Source: Sulfuritalea sp. (GTDB taxonomy: Bacteria; Pseudomonadota; Gammaproteobacteria; Burkholderiales; Rhodocyclaceae). From it: DNA of 61,061 bases. The stretch is taken from assembly GCA_016712985.1 (NCBI GenBank), contig JADJQA010000038.1, positions 1 to 61,061 on the forward strand, given 5' to 3'. Shown in pieces: positions 25,721-35,424 of this stretch. The notes under the pieces are model-generated. The model was not told where the DNA came from. It was given only the letters and a program-made list of their open reading frames with translations, and did not search any database. The position numbers and the translations under genes are program-made. Numbering within the stretch: position 1 is the first letter of the stretch; each line of letters starts with the position of its first letter.

Positions 25721-26701
25721 TCAGGCGGCGGCTTGCCAGAGCCGCCGCAGCAAGCGCTTTGCGAGGACCGGCGTCACGCGGCGCCGGTAGGAAACGTTGA
25801 TCACCGTGGTTTCCATCGGTTGGGTGCCGCGCTTGATCTGCTTTTCGACCAGTGCCAGCGCAGCATCGTCGAAGGGCTTCCCGGCCAGGGATTCGAGACC
25901 GCCGATCAGTTCCGGCCGCGAGGAAACGCCGGTGCAGGCGACACGCAGATCGCCGATCAGGTCCCCTTCGCGGCGCAACGCCACGGCCACGCCGGTGAGC
26001 GGAAAATCGATGGCGCCGCGCACCTGCAACTTTTCATAGGCGCTGACCCAGCCGTCGGTCAGCGGTATGCGCACCGATACCAGCAATTCGTCGGCGGCCA
26101 GCGACAGCCAGGCCATGCCGTCGTCGCGATAGAAGTCGGCGAGCGACAGACGGCGCGACCCTTGCGGACCGAGCACCTGAACCTCGGCATCCAGCGCCAG
26201 CAGGGCCGGCGCCACATCGCCGCTGAAAGCCGCCCAGCAGCGATCCGACTTGGTCGCCACGCGGCAGGTGTCGCCGGCGATCTTCATGCAGTTCTGGATC
26301 GCGTGGCGCCAGGGCTCGCTCTGGTTGTAATACATGCAGCGCGTGTCCAGACAGAGGTTGCCCCCCAACGTGGCTGCCGTGCGATGCGTTGGCCCCGCCA
26401 CGCTCGCCGCGGCCTGCGCCAGCGCCGGCAAACGCGCCTGCACCACGGGATCGGCGGCCAGAGTGGCCAGCGTGACGCCGGCGCCGACGTGCAGGGCAGC
26501 GTCCACCACGCGCAGTTCGGCGAGTTCGGCGACGCCGCCGAGGTCGATGATCGCCTCGGCCGTCACCAGTCCGCGGCGCATGTTCGGCAGGAGGTCGGTG
26601 CCCCCGGCAAGAAACCGGCTGGCCGGATGCTCGCCGCGCAGGCGCACGGCGTCGGCGGCACTGGCCGGACGCAACAGGCGGAAATCGGACAGGGCGGCCA
26701 T
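25721..26701 (-). CDS. hcrB: 4-hydroxybenzoyl-CoA reductase, FAD/[4Fe-4S] subunit
   Basis: The flavin subunit (about 326 residues) of a xanthine oxidase-family enzyme that removes the phenolic hydroxyl from 4-hydroxybenzoyl-CoA in anaerobic aromatic degradation. FAD contacts are FLAGGTDLLPNMRRGL and RTAATLGGNLCLDTRC. A cysteine-bearing insert (CLDTRC, then QNCMKIAGDTCRVATKS) matches the extra [4Fe-4S] loop known from this reductase and absent in ordinary xanthine dehydrogenases; this is the main reason for the specific name. Its ATG (26701) shares a base with the hcrA stop (TGATG). It is the last gene of hcrCAB. Confidence 0.88.
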   Translation of the reverse strand: MAALSDFRLLRPASAADAVRLRGEHPASRFLAGGTDLLPNMRRGLVTAEAIIDLGGVAELAELRVVDAALHVGAGVTLATLAADPVVQARLPALAQAAASVAGPTHRTAATLGGNLCLDTRCMYYNQSEPWRHAIQNCMKIAGDTCRVATKSDRCWAAFSGDVAPALLALDAEVQVLGPQGSRRLSLADFYRDDGMAWLSLAADELLVSVRIPLTDGWVSAYEKLQVRGAIDFPLTGVAVALRREGDLIGDLRVACTGVSSRPELIGGLESLAGKPFDDAALALVEKQIKRGTQPMETTVINVSYRRRVTPVLAKRLLRRLWQAAA

Positions 26702-29076
26702 CACGCGGCTCCCTGGGCAGACGCCACCGGGGACTTCGCGGCGCGGGGTTTCTTGTTCAGCGCCTCAAAGACGCGAACGGGCGTGATCGGCAGCGTCCTG
26801 AAGCGTTGCCCGGTGGCATCCTCGACGGCGGCGGCAAGCGCCGACATAAAGCCCGAAAGCGGCCCTTCACTGGCTTCCTTGGCGCCGAAGGGTCCGTTGG
26901 GGTCGATGCTCTCGACGATATGCACCTCGATGTCGGGCGATTCGACGATGGTGGGCACGCGGTAATCGAGCATGTTGGCGGCCATGTGGTGGCCGTTCTC
27001 GTACACGGTTTCCTCGCTGAGGGCCTGGCCCATGCCCATCCAGACGGCGCCCTGCACCTGGCCCTCGACCGACATCGGGTTGATGGCGAAGCCGCAATCG
27101 ACGGCGGCCCAGACCTTTTCCACGGTGACCTTGCCGAGTTCGAGATCGACGCTGACTTCGACGGCCTGTGCGGCATACGAAAAGCCCATCGTCGAGCCCA
27201 CCGCGCCGCCGCGCTGCTTGCCGCCCTGAAACTCTGGCGGGCAGGTAAACGTGCCCTTGACCGTCAGTGTCCCGGTGGCCACCAGCGCTTCCTCGACCGC
27301 GTCGGCGAAGGAAATCTGCCGCTCCGGGTCGCCGAGGACCGCGGCGGCCTCGCCCAGCCAATCCACTTCGTGTTCCCTGACATCGAGTCGCTTCGCCGCC
27401 GCCTTGACGAGCAGGCGCCGCAGGTTGGCCGCCGCATCGGCGGCGGCGTTGCCGACCATGAAGGTGACGCGCGAGGAATACGAGCCGTTGTCCTTCGGCG
27501 TGATCGCCGAATCGTTAGCGACCAGGCGGATGCGGCTGTAGTCGATGCCGAGCACTTCGGCGACGACCTGCGTGATGATCGTCGACGAACCCTGGCCGAT
27601 GTCCGAGGCGCCGGTGAGGATAGTGACGCTGGCATCGAAATCGAGCTTGAGGATGATCACCGCATGCGGCTCGCCGGACCAGTGTACCGGCTTGGCCGAG
27701 CCGCTGACGAAGTGCGAGCAGGCCATGCCCAGTCCGCGGCCGATATGGCCGATGCGGCCCAGCTTGCCCTTGCGCGCCTGCCAGCCGCTCGCCGCCTCGA
27801 CCCAGTCCAGGCAGTCGGGCAGCCCGTAGGACAGGACCTTGAGGCCGTTGATGGTGTCGGTCGGGGCAACGAGGAGATTGCGTCGCCGCACCTCGATCGC
27901 GTCGAGGCCGAGTTCGGCGCCCATCGAATCGAGCAACGACTCGAAGGCGAAGCGGATGTTGACCGTGCCGTGGCCGCGCATCGCTCCGCAGGCCGGCGTA
28001 TTGGAGTAGACGCGGTAGCCGTCGTACTTCACCGCCGGGATGTCGTAGAGCCCGTTGAGCAGCGCGCCGGAATACAGGATGGTGACCAGCCCATAACCGC
28101 CGTAGGCGCCGCCGCGCTGCACCACCTCGGCCTCGCAGGCCGTCAGGCGGCCGTCGCGGGTCATGCCCAGCTTCATCCGGATATGGCTTTCCGGCCGGCC
28201 GCGATGGGCCAGGAAGGTTTCCTCGCGGCTTTGCAGCAGGCGCACCGTGCCGCGCGCGGCGCGCGCCAGCAGGCCGCAGATGACCTCGAAATTCAGCGAT
28301 TCGGTGCGATGGCCGAAGCCGCCGCCGATGAAGGGCTTGATGACGCGGATGTGCGCCGCTTCCATCTTCAGGCAGCGCGCCAGGGTCAGATGCACGTAGT
28401 AAGGCACTTGGGTCACCGACCACAGGGTCAGGTGGCCGCGCTCGGCGTCCCAGGCGGCGAGCGCGGCGTTGGGTTCCATCATCGCGTGATGGACCTCCGC
28501 GCATTCGTAGTTGTCCTCGCGCACCAGGTCGGCCGCGGCGAAACCCGCGGCGGTGTCGCCGAACTCGTTGTGTACGGCGCGCTCGATGTTGCCCGGCTTA
28601 TTGTCGTGCAGCAGCACCGCGTCCAGCTTGCGCGCGGCGGCGGCGTTGAAGTAGGCCGGCAGTTCGCGCACGCGCAGGCGGACCAAGGCCAGCGCGGCGT
28701 CGGCCGTTGCTTCGTCCACCGCGGCGACGGCGACTATTGGATCGCCGATGTAGCGCACGCGGTCGCGTGCCAGCGGAAACTCATTCTGGGCAATCGGAAT
28801 CACGCCGTAAGGCATGTCGCATTCGTCCCCGGTGATCACGGCGCGCACTCCCGGCAGCGCCAGCGCCTCGCGGGTATCGACTTCGAGCAGTTCGGCATGG
28901 GCATAAGGGCTGCGCAGGATCTTGCCGAACAGCGCACCGTCGGCCGGCAGATCGGCGGTGTAACGCGCCGTGCCCGTGACTTTTTCGACACCGTCCACGA
29001 AGGGCAGGCGGGCGCCGACGCCGCGCGGCTCGCTGGCCGGCTTCAGCGTGACGATATTCCGCTCGGGTGCGTTCAT
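26701..29076 (-). CDS. hcrA: 4-hydroxybenzoyl-CoA reductase, molybdenum subunit
   Basis: The 791-residue molybdopterin subunit. Family landmarks are VDGVEKVTGTARYTADL, FIGGGFGHRTESLNFEV, ACGAMRGHGTVNIRFAFE, GASDIGQGSSTIITQVVAE and the catalytic-Glu segment GAKEASEGPLSGFM. It strips the hydroxyl from the CoA-bound ring using electrons from ferredoxin, via hcrB and hcrC. The ATG overlaps the hcrC stop (ATGA, 29073-29076), so C, A and B are translationally coupled in the order known from Thauera. Neighbouring mop, modE, modA and modD supply molybdenum. Confidence 0.9.
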   Translation of the reverse strand: MNAPERNIVTLKPASEPRGVGARLPFVDGVEKVTGTARYTADLPADGALFGKILRSPYAHAELLEVDTREALALPGVRAVITGDECDMPYGVIPIAQNEFPLARDRVRYIGDPIVAVAAVDEATADAALALVRLRVRELPAYFNAAAARKLDAVLLHDNKPGNIERAVHNEFGDTAAGFAAADLVREDNYECAEVHHAMMEPNAALAAWDAERGHLTLWSVTQVPYYVHLTLARCLKMEAAHIRVIKPFIGGGFGHRTESLNFEVICGLLARAARGTVRLLQSREETFLAHRGRPESHIRMKLGMTRDGRLTACEAEVVQRGGAYGGYGLVTILYSGALLNGLYDIPAVKYDGYRVYSNTPACGAMRGHGTVNIRFAFESLLDSMGAELGLDAIEVRRRNLLVAPTDTINGLKVLSYGLPDCLDWVEAASGWQARKGKLGRIGHIGRGLGMACSHFVSGSAKPVHWSGEPHAVIILKLDFDASVTILTGASDIGQGSSTIITQVVAEVLGIDYSRIRLVANDSAITPKDNGSYSSRVTFMVGNAAADAAANLRRLLVKAAAKRLDVREHEVDWLGEAAAVLGDPERQISFADAVEEALVATGTLTVKGTFTCPPEFQGGKQRGGAVGSTMGFSYAAQAVEVSVDLELGKVTVEKVWAAVDCGFAINPMSVEGQVQGAVWMGMGQALSEETVYENGHHMAANMLDYRVPTIVESPDIEVHIVESIDPNGPFGAKEASEGPLSGFMSALAAAVEDATGQRFRTLPITPVRVFEALNKKPRAAKSPVASAQGAA

Positions 29077-29549
29077 GCGGCAAGCTCCTCGGTGCGCGAC
29101 GCCGCTTCGACCGATTCGATGATCTTGACGTAACCGGTGCAGCGGCACAGGTTGCCGGCCAGCGCGGCCTTGATCTGCGGAAGGTCCGGATGCGGATTGC
29201 GACGCAACAGGGCTTCGGCGGCCATGATCATGCCCGGCGTGCAGAAGCCGCACTGGCTGCCCAGGTGTTCGTGAAAGGCTCGCTGCAGCCGCGAAAGATT
29301 GCCCGTGTGACTCAGGCCCTCGATGGTTTCGATGTCGCGACCGGCGACGCTGTGCGCTAGCGTGCAACAGGACAGGCGCGGCTGGCCGTCGACCAGCACG
29401 GTGCAGGCGCCACATTCGCCGCCGTCGCACCCCTGCTTGGTGCCGGTCAGTCTAAGGGTATCGCGCAAGTAGTCGATCAGCAGGGCGTTGTCGGCAACGG
29501 CGTCTTCTCGTGGTTTGCCATTGACCGAAAGTCTGAGAATGGATTTCAT
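29073..29549 (-). CDS. hcrC: 4-hydroxybenzoyl-CoA reductase, [2Fe-2S] subunit
   Basis: A 158-residue iron-sulphur subunit with both cluster domains of the xanthine oxidase family: KQGCDGGECGACTVLVDG with Cys further on in LSCCTLAHS, and QCGFCTPGMIMAAE with LAGNLCRCTGYVKI. It relays electrons between the FAD subunit and the molybdenum site. It is the first gene of the operon. The 5' region (29550-29660) is AT-rich and probably holds the promoter, but no operator could be assigned. Confidence 0.92.
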   Translation of the reverse strand: MKSILRLSVNGKPREDAVADNALLIDYLRDTLRLTGTKQGCDGGECGACTVLVDGQPRLSCCTLAHSVAGRDIETIEGLSHTGNLSRLQRAFHEHLGSQCGFCTPGMIMAAEALLRRNPHPDLPQIKAALAGNLCRCTGYVKIIESVEAASRTEELAA

Positions 29550-30045
29550 CTGAGTTCCTTTCCGCCGGTTTCGTCCCTGTCAGTAATGGCGGGACTTCGA
29601 CATATGTTTAGGCTGCACAGTATTCATGGACCGATAGTTGTTAATATACATCACTGATTGTTGGATGTCCATCAATGAGGCGCTGACGGGGTTGGCTCGG
29701 GCCGAGGTGCGGCACGATTAGCGGTGCTCGGGGAATACCCTCTGCAGCAGTGCGAAGAGGAGTTTGCGTTCGGCGGCGCGTGCCGGGCGCCGTTGTTTGC
29801 GGCGGCTTGGGATTGCGGTATTTGGATGACCGCTGTCCGGTCGGGAACCGACGCTCAGAGGCGGAGAATTTGTGCATCGTTAGCGTCGGCTGGTGGCCGT
29901 CAGCCGTCAGCCAGGAATTCGGCGCCACCGGCCGCTATCGCTGCATAGCCGACCTTCAAGACGGGCGCGGTGGGTCGTTGCGGATGATCGAATTGCTACA
30001 GCACCCTTGGTGCGGCCAAGCAGCCAACGTGTCATCCCTCGGTAT
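29550..30045. other. intergenic stretch between hcrC and the Smr gene
   Basis: About 500 bp. The first ~110 bp upstream of hcrC is AT-rich (TTGTTAATATACAT) and presumably carries its promoter. The remainder has open frames on both strands without recognisable similarity, compositional structure or RNA folds I can support. Confidence 0.5.
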
Positions 30046-30594
30046 CTATTTGGGCGCGGCGAGCAGTACCACCACCGCGCCGGCGCCGCCTTCGGCGGCG
30101 CGGGCCTGACAGAAGGCCAGCACTTCGCGGCGCTGGCTCAACCAGCCCAGCACCAGTTTCTTCAGTACCGGCTCGCGGCCGGGCGAGCTCCGTCCCTTGC
30201 CGTGCACGATGCGCACGCAGCGATAGCCATGATCCTGGCATTCGGCCAGAAACGTTACGACGGCGTTTCGTGCCTGATCGCGGTTCAGGCCGTGCAGATC
30301 GAGTTTCTCCTGCGTCACCCAGCGCCCACGCCGCAAGTCCCTCAGCCGCGCCTTCGGCAGGCCGTCGCGCCGCCAGGCGGCTTCGTCGCCGCCTTCCAGG
30401 TACAAGTCGATCAGCGGCGCAGCGTGCAGGGATTCAACCAGAGCGGCAGCTTCATCGTGGATGTGCTGACGGGGAATGGCCGGTGGCAAGGGCGGCTCGT
30501 GATGGACGCGGTCCCACGTCAGCGGCTGGACATCGGCAACCGCCTCCTGGAACGCGGCGCGTTCCGCCGCTGTTGGGGCAACTCGCTTGATCAC
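30046..30594 (-). CDS. Smr-domain protein (YdaL/SmrA-like)
   Basis: A 182-residue protein with a C-terminal Smr domain. The nuclease signature LDLHGLNRDQARNAVVTFL and the loop VRIVHGKGRSSPG are present. The N-terminal half is variable and charged. Stand-alone Smr proteins have nicking endonuclease activity in vitro and newer work links some to ribosome rescue; the role here is unknown. The GTG at 30594 starts the family-like MIKRV. It is 58 bp downstream of trxB on the same strand and may be cotranscribed. Confidence 0.88.
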   Translation of the reverse strand: MIKRVAPTAAERAAFQEAVADVQPLTWDRVHHEPPLPPAIPRQHIHDEAAALVESLHAAPLIDLYLEGGDEAAWRRDGLPKARLRDLRRGRWVTQEKLDLHGLNRDQARNAVVTFLAECQDHGYRCVRIVHGKGRSSPGREPVLKKLVLGWLSQRREVLAFCQARAAEGGAGAVVVLLAAPK

Positions 30595-30651
30595 GGTTGG
30601 CGGCTGCCCGAGGAGAAATCCCGAGCCCTGAACCCGGTGAGGTTCGCCGGC

Positions 30652-31602
30652 TTATTCCAGGCTGTCGAGATAGCGCTCGGCATCGAGCGCCGCCTGGCAA
30701 CCGGTCGCGGCGCTGGTCACGGCCTGCTTGTAGATATGGTCCTGCACGTCGCCGGCGGCGAACACGCCGGGGATGCTGGTCGCCGTCGCGTTGCCATTGC
30801 GACCGCTCTGGGTGACGATGTAGCCGCCTTCCATTTCGAGTTGGCCGACGAACAGATCCGTGTTGGGCTTGTGGCCGATCGCAATGAACACGCCCATCAG
30901 GGCAAGGTCTTCGGTAGCGCCTGTCTTGACGCTCCTGATGCGCATGCCGGTGACGCCGGACTTGTCGCCGAGCACCTCGTCCAGCGTGTGATCCCACTTG
31001 ATGGTGACCTTGCCGGCTTTCTCTCTCTCGAACAGTTTGTCCTGAAGGATTTTTTCGCCGCGGAACTTGTTGCGGCGATGCACGACCGTGACGTGGCTGG
31101 CAATGTTGGACAGATACAGCGCTTCCTCGACAGCCGTGTTGCCGCCGCCGATCACGGCGACCCGTTGGTTCTTGTAGAAAAAGCCGTCGCAGGTGGCGCA
31201 GGCGGAAACGCCCTTGCCGGCGAAGGCATCCTCGGAAGGCAAGCCGAGGTACTGCGCCGATGCGCCGGTCGCGATGATCAGGGAGTCGCAGGTGTATTCA
31301 CCTGCGTCGCCGATCAGGCGCAACGGCTTCTCCTTGAGCAGGGCCGTGTGGATGTGATCGAAAATGATCTCGGTCTCGAAGCGCGCCGCGTGTTTCTCAA
31401 AACGCGCCATCAGGTCAGGGCCCTGCACGCCATCAGCGTCGGCAGGCCAGTTGTCGACGTCCGTGGTGGTCATCAACTGTCCGCCCTGCGCGAGGCCGGT
31501 GATCAATACCGGCTTCAGGTTGGCGCGGGCGGCATAGACGGCGGCGGTGTAGCCGGCCGGGCCGGAACCGAGGATTAGCAGGCGGGCGTGACGAGAGCTC
31601 AT
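30652..31602 (-). CDS. trxB: thioredoxin reductase
   Basis: A 316-residue FAD- and NADPH-dependent enzyme that reduces thioredoxin. The FAD motif LILGSGPAGYTAAVYAARA, redox-active CATCD (in GVSACATCDGFF), NADPH motif VIGGGNTAVEEALYLS and C-terminal FAVGDVQD-like VFAAGDVQDHIY are all intact. It is divergent from ftsK, a frequent betaproteobacterial arrangement. The intergenic 158 bp contains AT-rich elements (ATTATATAG) compatible with its promoter. Confidence 0.95.
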   Translation of the reverse strand: MSSRHARLLILGSGPAGYTAAVYAARANLKPVLITGLAQGGQLMTTTDVDNWPADADGVQGPDLMARFEKHAARFETEIIFDHIHTALLKEKPLRLIGDAGEYTCDSLIIATGASAQYLGLPSEDAFAGKGVSACATCDGFFYKNQRVAVIGGGNTAVEEALYLSNIASHVTVVHRRNKFRGEKILQDKLFEREKAGKVTIKWDHTLDEVLGDKSGVTGMRIRSVKTGATEDLALMGVFIAIGHKPNTDLFVGQLEMEGGYIVTQSGRNGNATATSIPGVFAAGDVQDHIYKQAVTSAATGCQAALDAERYLDSLE

Positions 31603-31760
31603 GGCGGGGGAATCCTCTGGTTTGGGTCGAGCAGATTATATAGAGTGGAACAGGGCCTGACTTGGGCGGCTTTTTTGGGTTTGGACGCTCCTGCGGCCGG
31701 CCATAATTTGACAGTGTCCGTCAATCCGGCCCCGGTTCAACCGCGGACCGGCCCGTTGCC

Positions 31761-34079
31761 ATGAATGCTATCAGCACATCTCCATCCATTTCGACCCCGC
31801 TGCCCGAGAAAATTGCCTTGCTGGTCCATGAGGCGCGCTGGCTGCTGGTCGGTCTCGCCGGGCTGTATCTGGCTCTGGTGCTGTGGGGTTTCGACCGCGC
31901 CGATCCGGGTTGGTCGCATGCGGTCGCGGTGCAGCGCGTCGCCAACCCGGGCGGGCGCTTTGGCGCCTGGTTGAGTGATCTGCTGCTGTATCTGTTTGGG
32001 CTGTCCGCGTGGTGGTGGGCTGCCTTGCCCTTCTTCCTGCTGGCCTGGGGCTACCATCGGCTGAGCCATTGGTTTGGCGGCGACCGGCGTTCGCTGCTGA
32101 TTGCCCTGTCGGGCTTCCTGCTGCTGCTGCTGGCAAGCTGCGGGCTCGAGGCCATGCGCTTCTGGAGCCTGAAGCTCTCCCTGCCGCTCGCGCCCGGCGG
32201 CATCCTCGGCGTCGAAGTCGGCCGTCTCGTCGCGCAGTTTCTCGGCTACACGGGCGGCACCCTGATTCTGCTGGTGCTGGCAATGATCGGATTCAGTCTG
32301 TTTACCGGTACATCCTGGATCGGCATCGCCGAGAAGGCCGGCATCCTGCTGGAAGGGGCATATGTCGGCGTCCGCAGCCTGTGGGAAAGTTGGCAGGATC
32401 GGCGCTATGGCCGGGCGCTGGCCGAGCAGCGCGAAGAGGTGGTGGAAACCGAGCGCCGCAAGCATGAGGAAAGCCCGCTGCCACCGCTAAGGATCGAGCC
32501 GGTCGAACTCGCGGTCCCGGTTGCGGCCAAGGCCGTCGCCCGTGCCGACAAGGAGCGTCAGGCGCCGCTGTTCTTCGATGCACCGGGAGGCGCGCTGCCG
32601 CCGCTGCATCTGCTGGCCGAGCCTTCGCACAATCCGGCGGACCTGCCGGCTGCCGAGACGCTCGAATTCACCTCGCGCCTGATCGAGCGCAAGCTCGCCG
32701 ACTTCAATGTCGAAGCCAAGGTACTGACCGCGCACCCCGGCCCGGTGGTGACGCGCTACGAGATCGAGCCGGCGGTGGGCGTCAAGGGCAGCCAGATCGT
32801 CGGCCTCGCCAAGGATCTGGCGCGCGCCCTGTCGCTGGTGTCGATTCGCGTCGTCGAGACGGTACCCGGCAAGTCCTGCATGGCGCTGGAACTGCCCAAT
32901 CCGAAGCGGCAGATCGTCAGGCTGTCGGAGATCATCGGCTCGCAGGCTTACCATGGCATGCATTCACCGCTGTCGGTGGCGCTGGGCAAGGACATCGGCG
33001 GCCAGCCGGTGGTGGCCGACCTGGCCAAGACGCCGCACCTGCTGGTCGCCGGCACAACCGGCTCGGGCAAGTCGGTCGGCGTCAATGCGATGATCCTCTC
33101 GCTGGTCTACAAGTCCGAGCCGAAGAACGTGCGCATGATCATGGTCGACCCCAAGATGCTGGAACTGTCCATTTACGAGGGCATTCCGCATCTGCTGGCG
33201 CCGGTGGTGACCGACATGACCAAGGCGGCCAATGCGCTGAACTGGTGTGTCGGCGAAATGGAGCGGCGCTACAAGCTGATGTCGGCGCTGGGCGTGCGCA
33301 ATCTTTCGGGTTTCAACACCAAGATCAACGATGCGAGGAAGGCCGGCGAACCCATTGCCAATCCCTTCTCGCTGACGATCGACACGGAGATCGGGCCCGA
33401 GCCGCTGGAAACCATGCCCTACATCGTGGTGGTGATCGACGAACTGGCCGACCTGATGATGGTGGTGGGCAAGAAAGTCGAAGAGCTCATCGCGCGCCTG
33501 GCACAGAAGGCGCGGGCCTCCGGCATCCACCTGATCCTCGCCACGCAACGGCCAAGCGTGGATGTGATTACCGGCCTGATCAAGGCCAACATTCCGACGC
33601 GCATCGCCTTCCAGGTCTCGTCCAAGATCGATTCGCGGACCATCCTCGACCAGATGGGTGCCGAAGCGCTGCTCGGCCAGGGCGACATGCTGTATCTCGC
33701 GCCGGGCACCGGCCTGCCGGTTCGCGTGCACGGCGCCTTCGTTGCCGACGAGGAGGTGCATCATGTCGTCGATCACCTGAAGAAGGTCGGTCCGCCGGAC
33801 TATGTCGAGGGCTTGCTGGAAGGCCCGGCGCCGGACGATGCGGAAGTCGGTGCCGGTGACACGGCGGCCGGCGATGCCGAGAACGACCCGATGTACGACC
33901 AGGCGGTCGAAGTGGTGCTGAAGACGCGACGGCCGTCCATTTCGCTGGTGCAGCGCCATCTGCGCATCGGCTACAACCGTGCCGCGCGGCTGATCGAAGC
34001 CATGGAGAAGGCCGGCATGGTGACGGCGATGAACGGGGCGGGCGGGCGCGAGGTGATTGCGCCGGCGCGGGCGGAGTAA
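31761..34079 (+). CDS. ftsK: DNA translocase FtsK
   Basis: A 772-residue septal DNA pump that segregates chromosome ends. Four or five N-terminal membrane helices (about residues 25-190) are followed by a short linker. The motor has Walker A VAGTTGSGKSVGVNAM, Walker B IVVVIDELADLMMV and LATQRPSVDVITGLIKANIP. The C-terminal gamma winged helix (RRPSISLVQRHLRIGYNRAA) reads KOPS sites. It starts the conserved chain that normally continues with lolA, rarA and serS; here four genes precede lolA and an integron precedes rarA. Confidence 0.95.
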   Translation: MNAISTSPSISTPLPEKIALLVHEARWLLVGLAGLYLALVLWGFDRADPGWSHAVAVQRVANPGGRFGAWLSDLLLYLFGLSAWWWAALPFFLLAWGYHRLSHWFGGDRRSLLIALSGFLLLLLASCGLEAMRFWSLKLSLPLAPGGILGVEVGRLVAQFLGYTGGTLILLVLAMIGFSLFTGTSWIGIAEKAGILLEGAYVGVRSLWESWQDRRYGRALAEQREEVVETERRKHEESPLPPLRIEPVELAVPVAAKAVARADKERQAPLFFDAPGGALPPLHLLAEPSHNPADLPAAETLEFTSRLIERKLADFNVEAKVLTAHPGPVVTRYEIEPAVGVKGSQIVGLAKDLARALSLVSIRVVETVPGKSCMALELPNPKRQIVRLSEIIGSQAYHGMHSPLSVALGKDIGGQPVVADLAKTPHLLVAGTTGSGKSVGVNAMILSLVYKSEPKNVRMIMVDPKMLELSIYEGIPHLLAPVVTDMTKAANALNWCVGEMERRYKLMSALGVRNLSGFNTKINDARKAGEPIANPFSLTIDTEIGPEPLETMPYIVVVIDELADLMMVVGKKVEELIARLAQKARASGIHLILATQRPSVDVITGLIKANIPTRIAFQVSSKIDSRTILDQMGAEALLGQGDMLYLAPGTGLPVRVHGAFVADEEVHHVVDHLKKVGPPDYVEGLLEGPAPDDAEVGAGDTAAGDAENDPMYDQAVEVVLKTRRPSISLVQRHLRIGYNRAARLIEAMEKAGMVTAMNGAGGREVIAPARAE

Positions 34080-34128
34080 GGCTGCCAGCCGCGCTGGCGC
34101 AGTGCCAACAGACTGACGAGGGTGCCAG

Positions 34129-34746
34129 GTGATTGCCAGGATGGTCCTTCTGTCCCTGTTGCTCGGCTACAGCATCGTCGCCGGCGCCGTGTGGGTTCGA
34201 CTGGTTGCCATCGGCCCCAGCCACGCGGAATTGCAGATCAACGACATGAAGCGGACCATGCGGCCGGGGCAGGACAGTCCCGAGGGTGTCAGGCTGATTT
34301 CCATCTCGGGCGGCTACGCAGAGATTCAGGCCAACGGCAATATGCACCGCCTGCGTTTAGGCGAGCGCGTTGCGCCCATGCTCGCGTTGCGGGCCGACGG
34401 CCGAGGCCACTACACCACCGAGCTGGCGATCAACGGCCGCAGTACCGTGGCCATCGTGGACACCGGGGCCAGCAGCATTTCGATGAGCCGCACCGAAGCC
34501 GACCGGCTGGGCATCGCCTATCGTGACGCGGGAAGAATTCCCACCCGAACCGCTGCCGGCGAAAGCTCGGCTTACCTGGTGAAGCTCGACAACGTGCAGG
34601 CTGGCTCCATTCACCTGCGCGACGTCGCAGCCACCATCTCGGTCCTCGCCGATTCGCCGGCCATTGTCCTGCTCGGCATGAGCTTCCTGCGCCGCGTCGA
34701 GATGGTCAAGGATGGCGACCGGCTGATGCTGATTCAATCCCGATAG
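34129..34746 (+). CDS. membrane-anchored retropepsin-like aspartic protease (TIGR02281 type)
   Basis: A 205-residue protein with an N-terminal membrane segment (ARMVLLSLLLGYSIVAGAVW) and a periplasmic clan AA protease domain. The active site AIVDTGASSISMSRTEAD and the flap region are followed by VLLGMSFLRRVEMVKDGD. These single-domain proteases probably dimerise; substrates are unknown. The GTG at 34129 is used, with AGGGTGCCAGG before it. It starts 49 bp after ftsK and may be in the same transcript as the NUDIX gene that follows. Confidence 0.85.
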   Translation: MIARMVLLSLLLGYSIVAGAVWVRLVAIGPSHAELQINDMKRTMRPGQDSPEGVRLISISGGYAEIQANGNMHRLRLGERVAPMLALRADGRGHYTTELAINGRSTVAIVDTGASSISMSRTEADRLGIAYRDAGRIPTRTAAGESSAYLVKLDNVQAGSIHLRDVAATISVLADSPAIVLLGMSFLRRVEMVKDGDRLMLIQSR

Positions 34747-34799
34747 AGTCGCAGCGTGCGACCAGGACCCGCGACCGCGTACCGCCAGGACTTGAACCA

Positions 34800-35336
34800 A
34801 TGAGCCAGCCGTTCAAGTATTGTCCCTGTTGCGCCACGCCGCTGGCGGCGATCACGCTGGCCGAGGACAGCGGAGACATGCAGCGCCTGCGCTGCCCCGC
34901 CTGCGGCTACACGCATTGGAACAACCCGACGCCGGTGCTGGCGGCGGTCATCGAGTACCAGGGCAAGGTGCTGCTGGCGCAGAACGCGGCCTGGTCGGGC
35001 AGGATGTTTGCGCTGATCACAGGTTTCATGGAAGCCGGCGATACGCCGGAAGGCGGCATGGTGCGCGAGATCCTGGAAGAGACCAACCTGACGACGGATG
35101 CCCTGACCCTGATAGGCGTCTACGATTTCCAGCGCATGAACCAGGTCATCATTGCCTATCATGCGCTGTGCCACGGCGAGGTGCGGCTGTCGCCGGAACT
35201 CGTGGCTTATCGATTGTTCGCGCCCGAGGCCATCAAGTGCTGGCCGGCCGGCACCGGCTACGCGCTGGCGGACTGGCTGAAGTCGCGCGGCCATACACCG
35301 CGGTTCATGGACCTCGGGAGGCGCGAGCCCGAGTAA
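34800..35336 (+). CDS. NUDIX hydrolase with zinc-ribbon (NudC-like)
   Basis: A 178-residue protein. An N-terminal four-cysteine ribbon (YCPCCATPL, then LRCPACGYTHWNNPTP) precedes a Nudix box, GFMEAGDTPEGGMVREILEE. The box has Asp where the first Glu usually stands and Asn for the last Gly. The layout resembles NudC-like NADH or nucleotide-sugar pyrophosphatases, though the protein is shorter than E. coli NudC. The substrate is unknown. RBS is weak (CAGGACTTGAACCA). Confidence 0.88.
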   Translation: MSQPFKYCPCCATPLAAITLAEDSGDMQRLRCPACGYTHWNNPTPVLAAVIEYQGKVLLAQNAAWSGRMFALITGFMEAGDTPEGGMVREILEETNLTTDALTLIGVYDFQRMNQVIIAYHALCHGEVRLSPELVAYRLFAPEAIKCWPAGTGYALADWLKSRGHTPRFMDLGRREPE

Positions 35337-35424
35337 GCGAGAAATGCCTGGCCGGAAACCGGGGCGCTGCTTTATTGCGTGGCTAACGCGCATGGCTCCT
35401 GGTTGACGGGACGGCGTCAGTTAC

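Noticed and set aside
26806..29133. Plus-strand ORF of 775 codons opposite hcrA
   Set aside because: Antisense shadow created by codon bias in a high-GC gene; no start context or motif, while hcrA shows all family signatures.
29550..29660. Molybdenum-cofactor riboswitch upstream of hcrC
   Set aside because: The leader is short and AT-rich with no multi-stem fold or conserved Moco elements that I could see.
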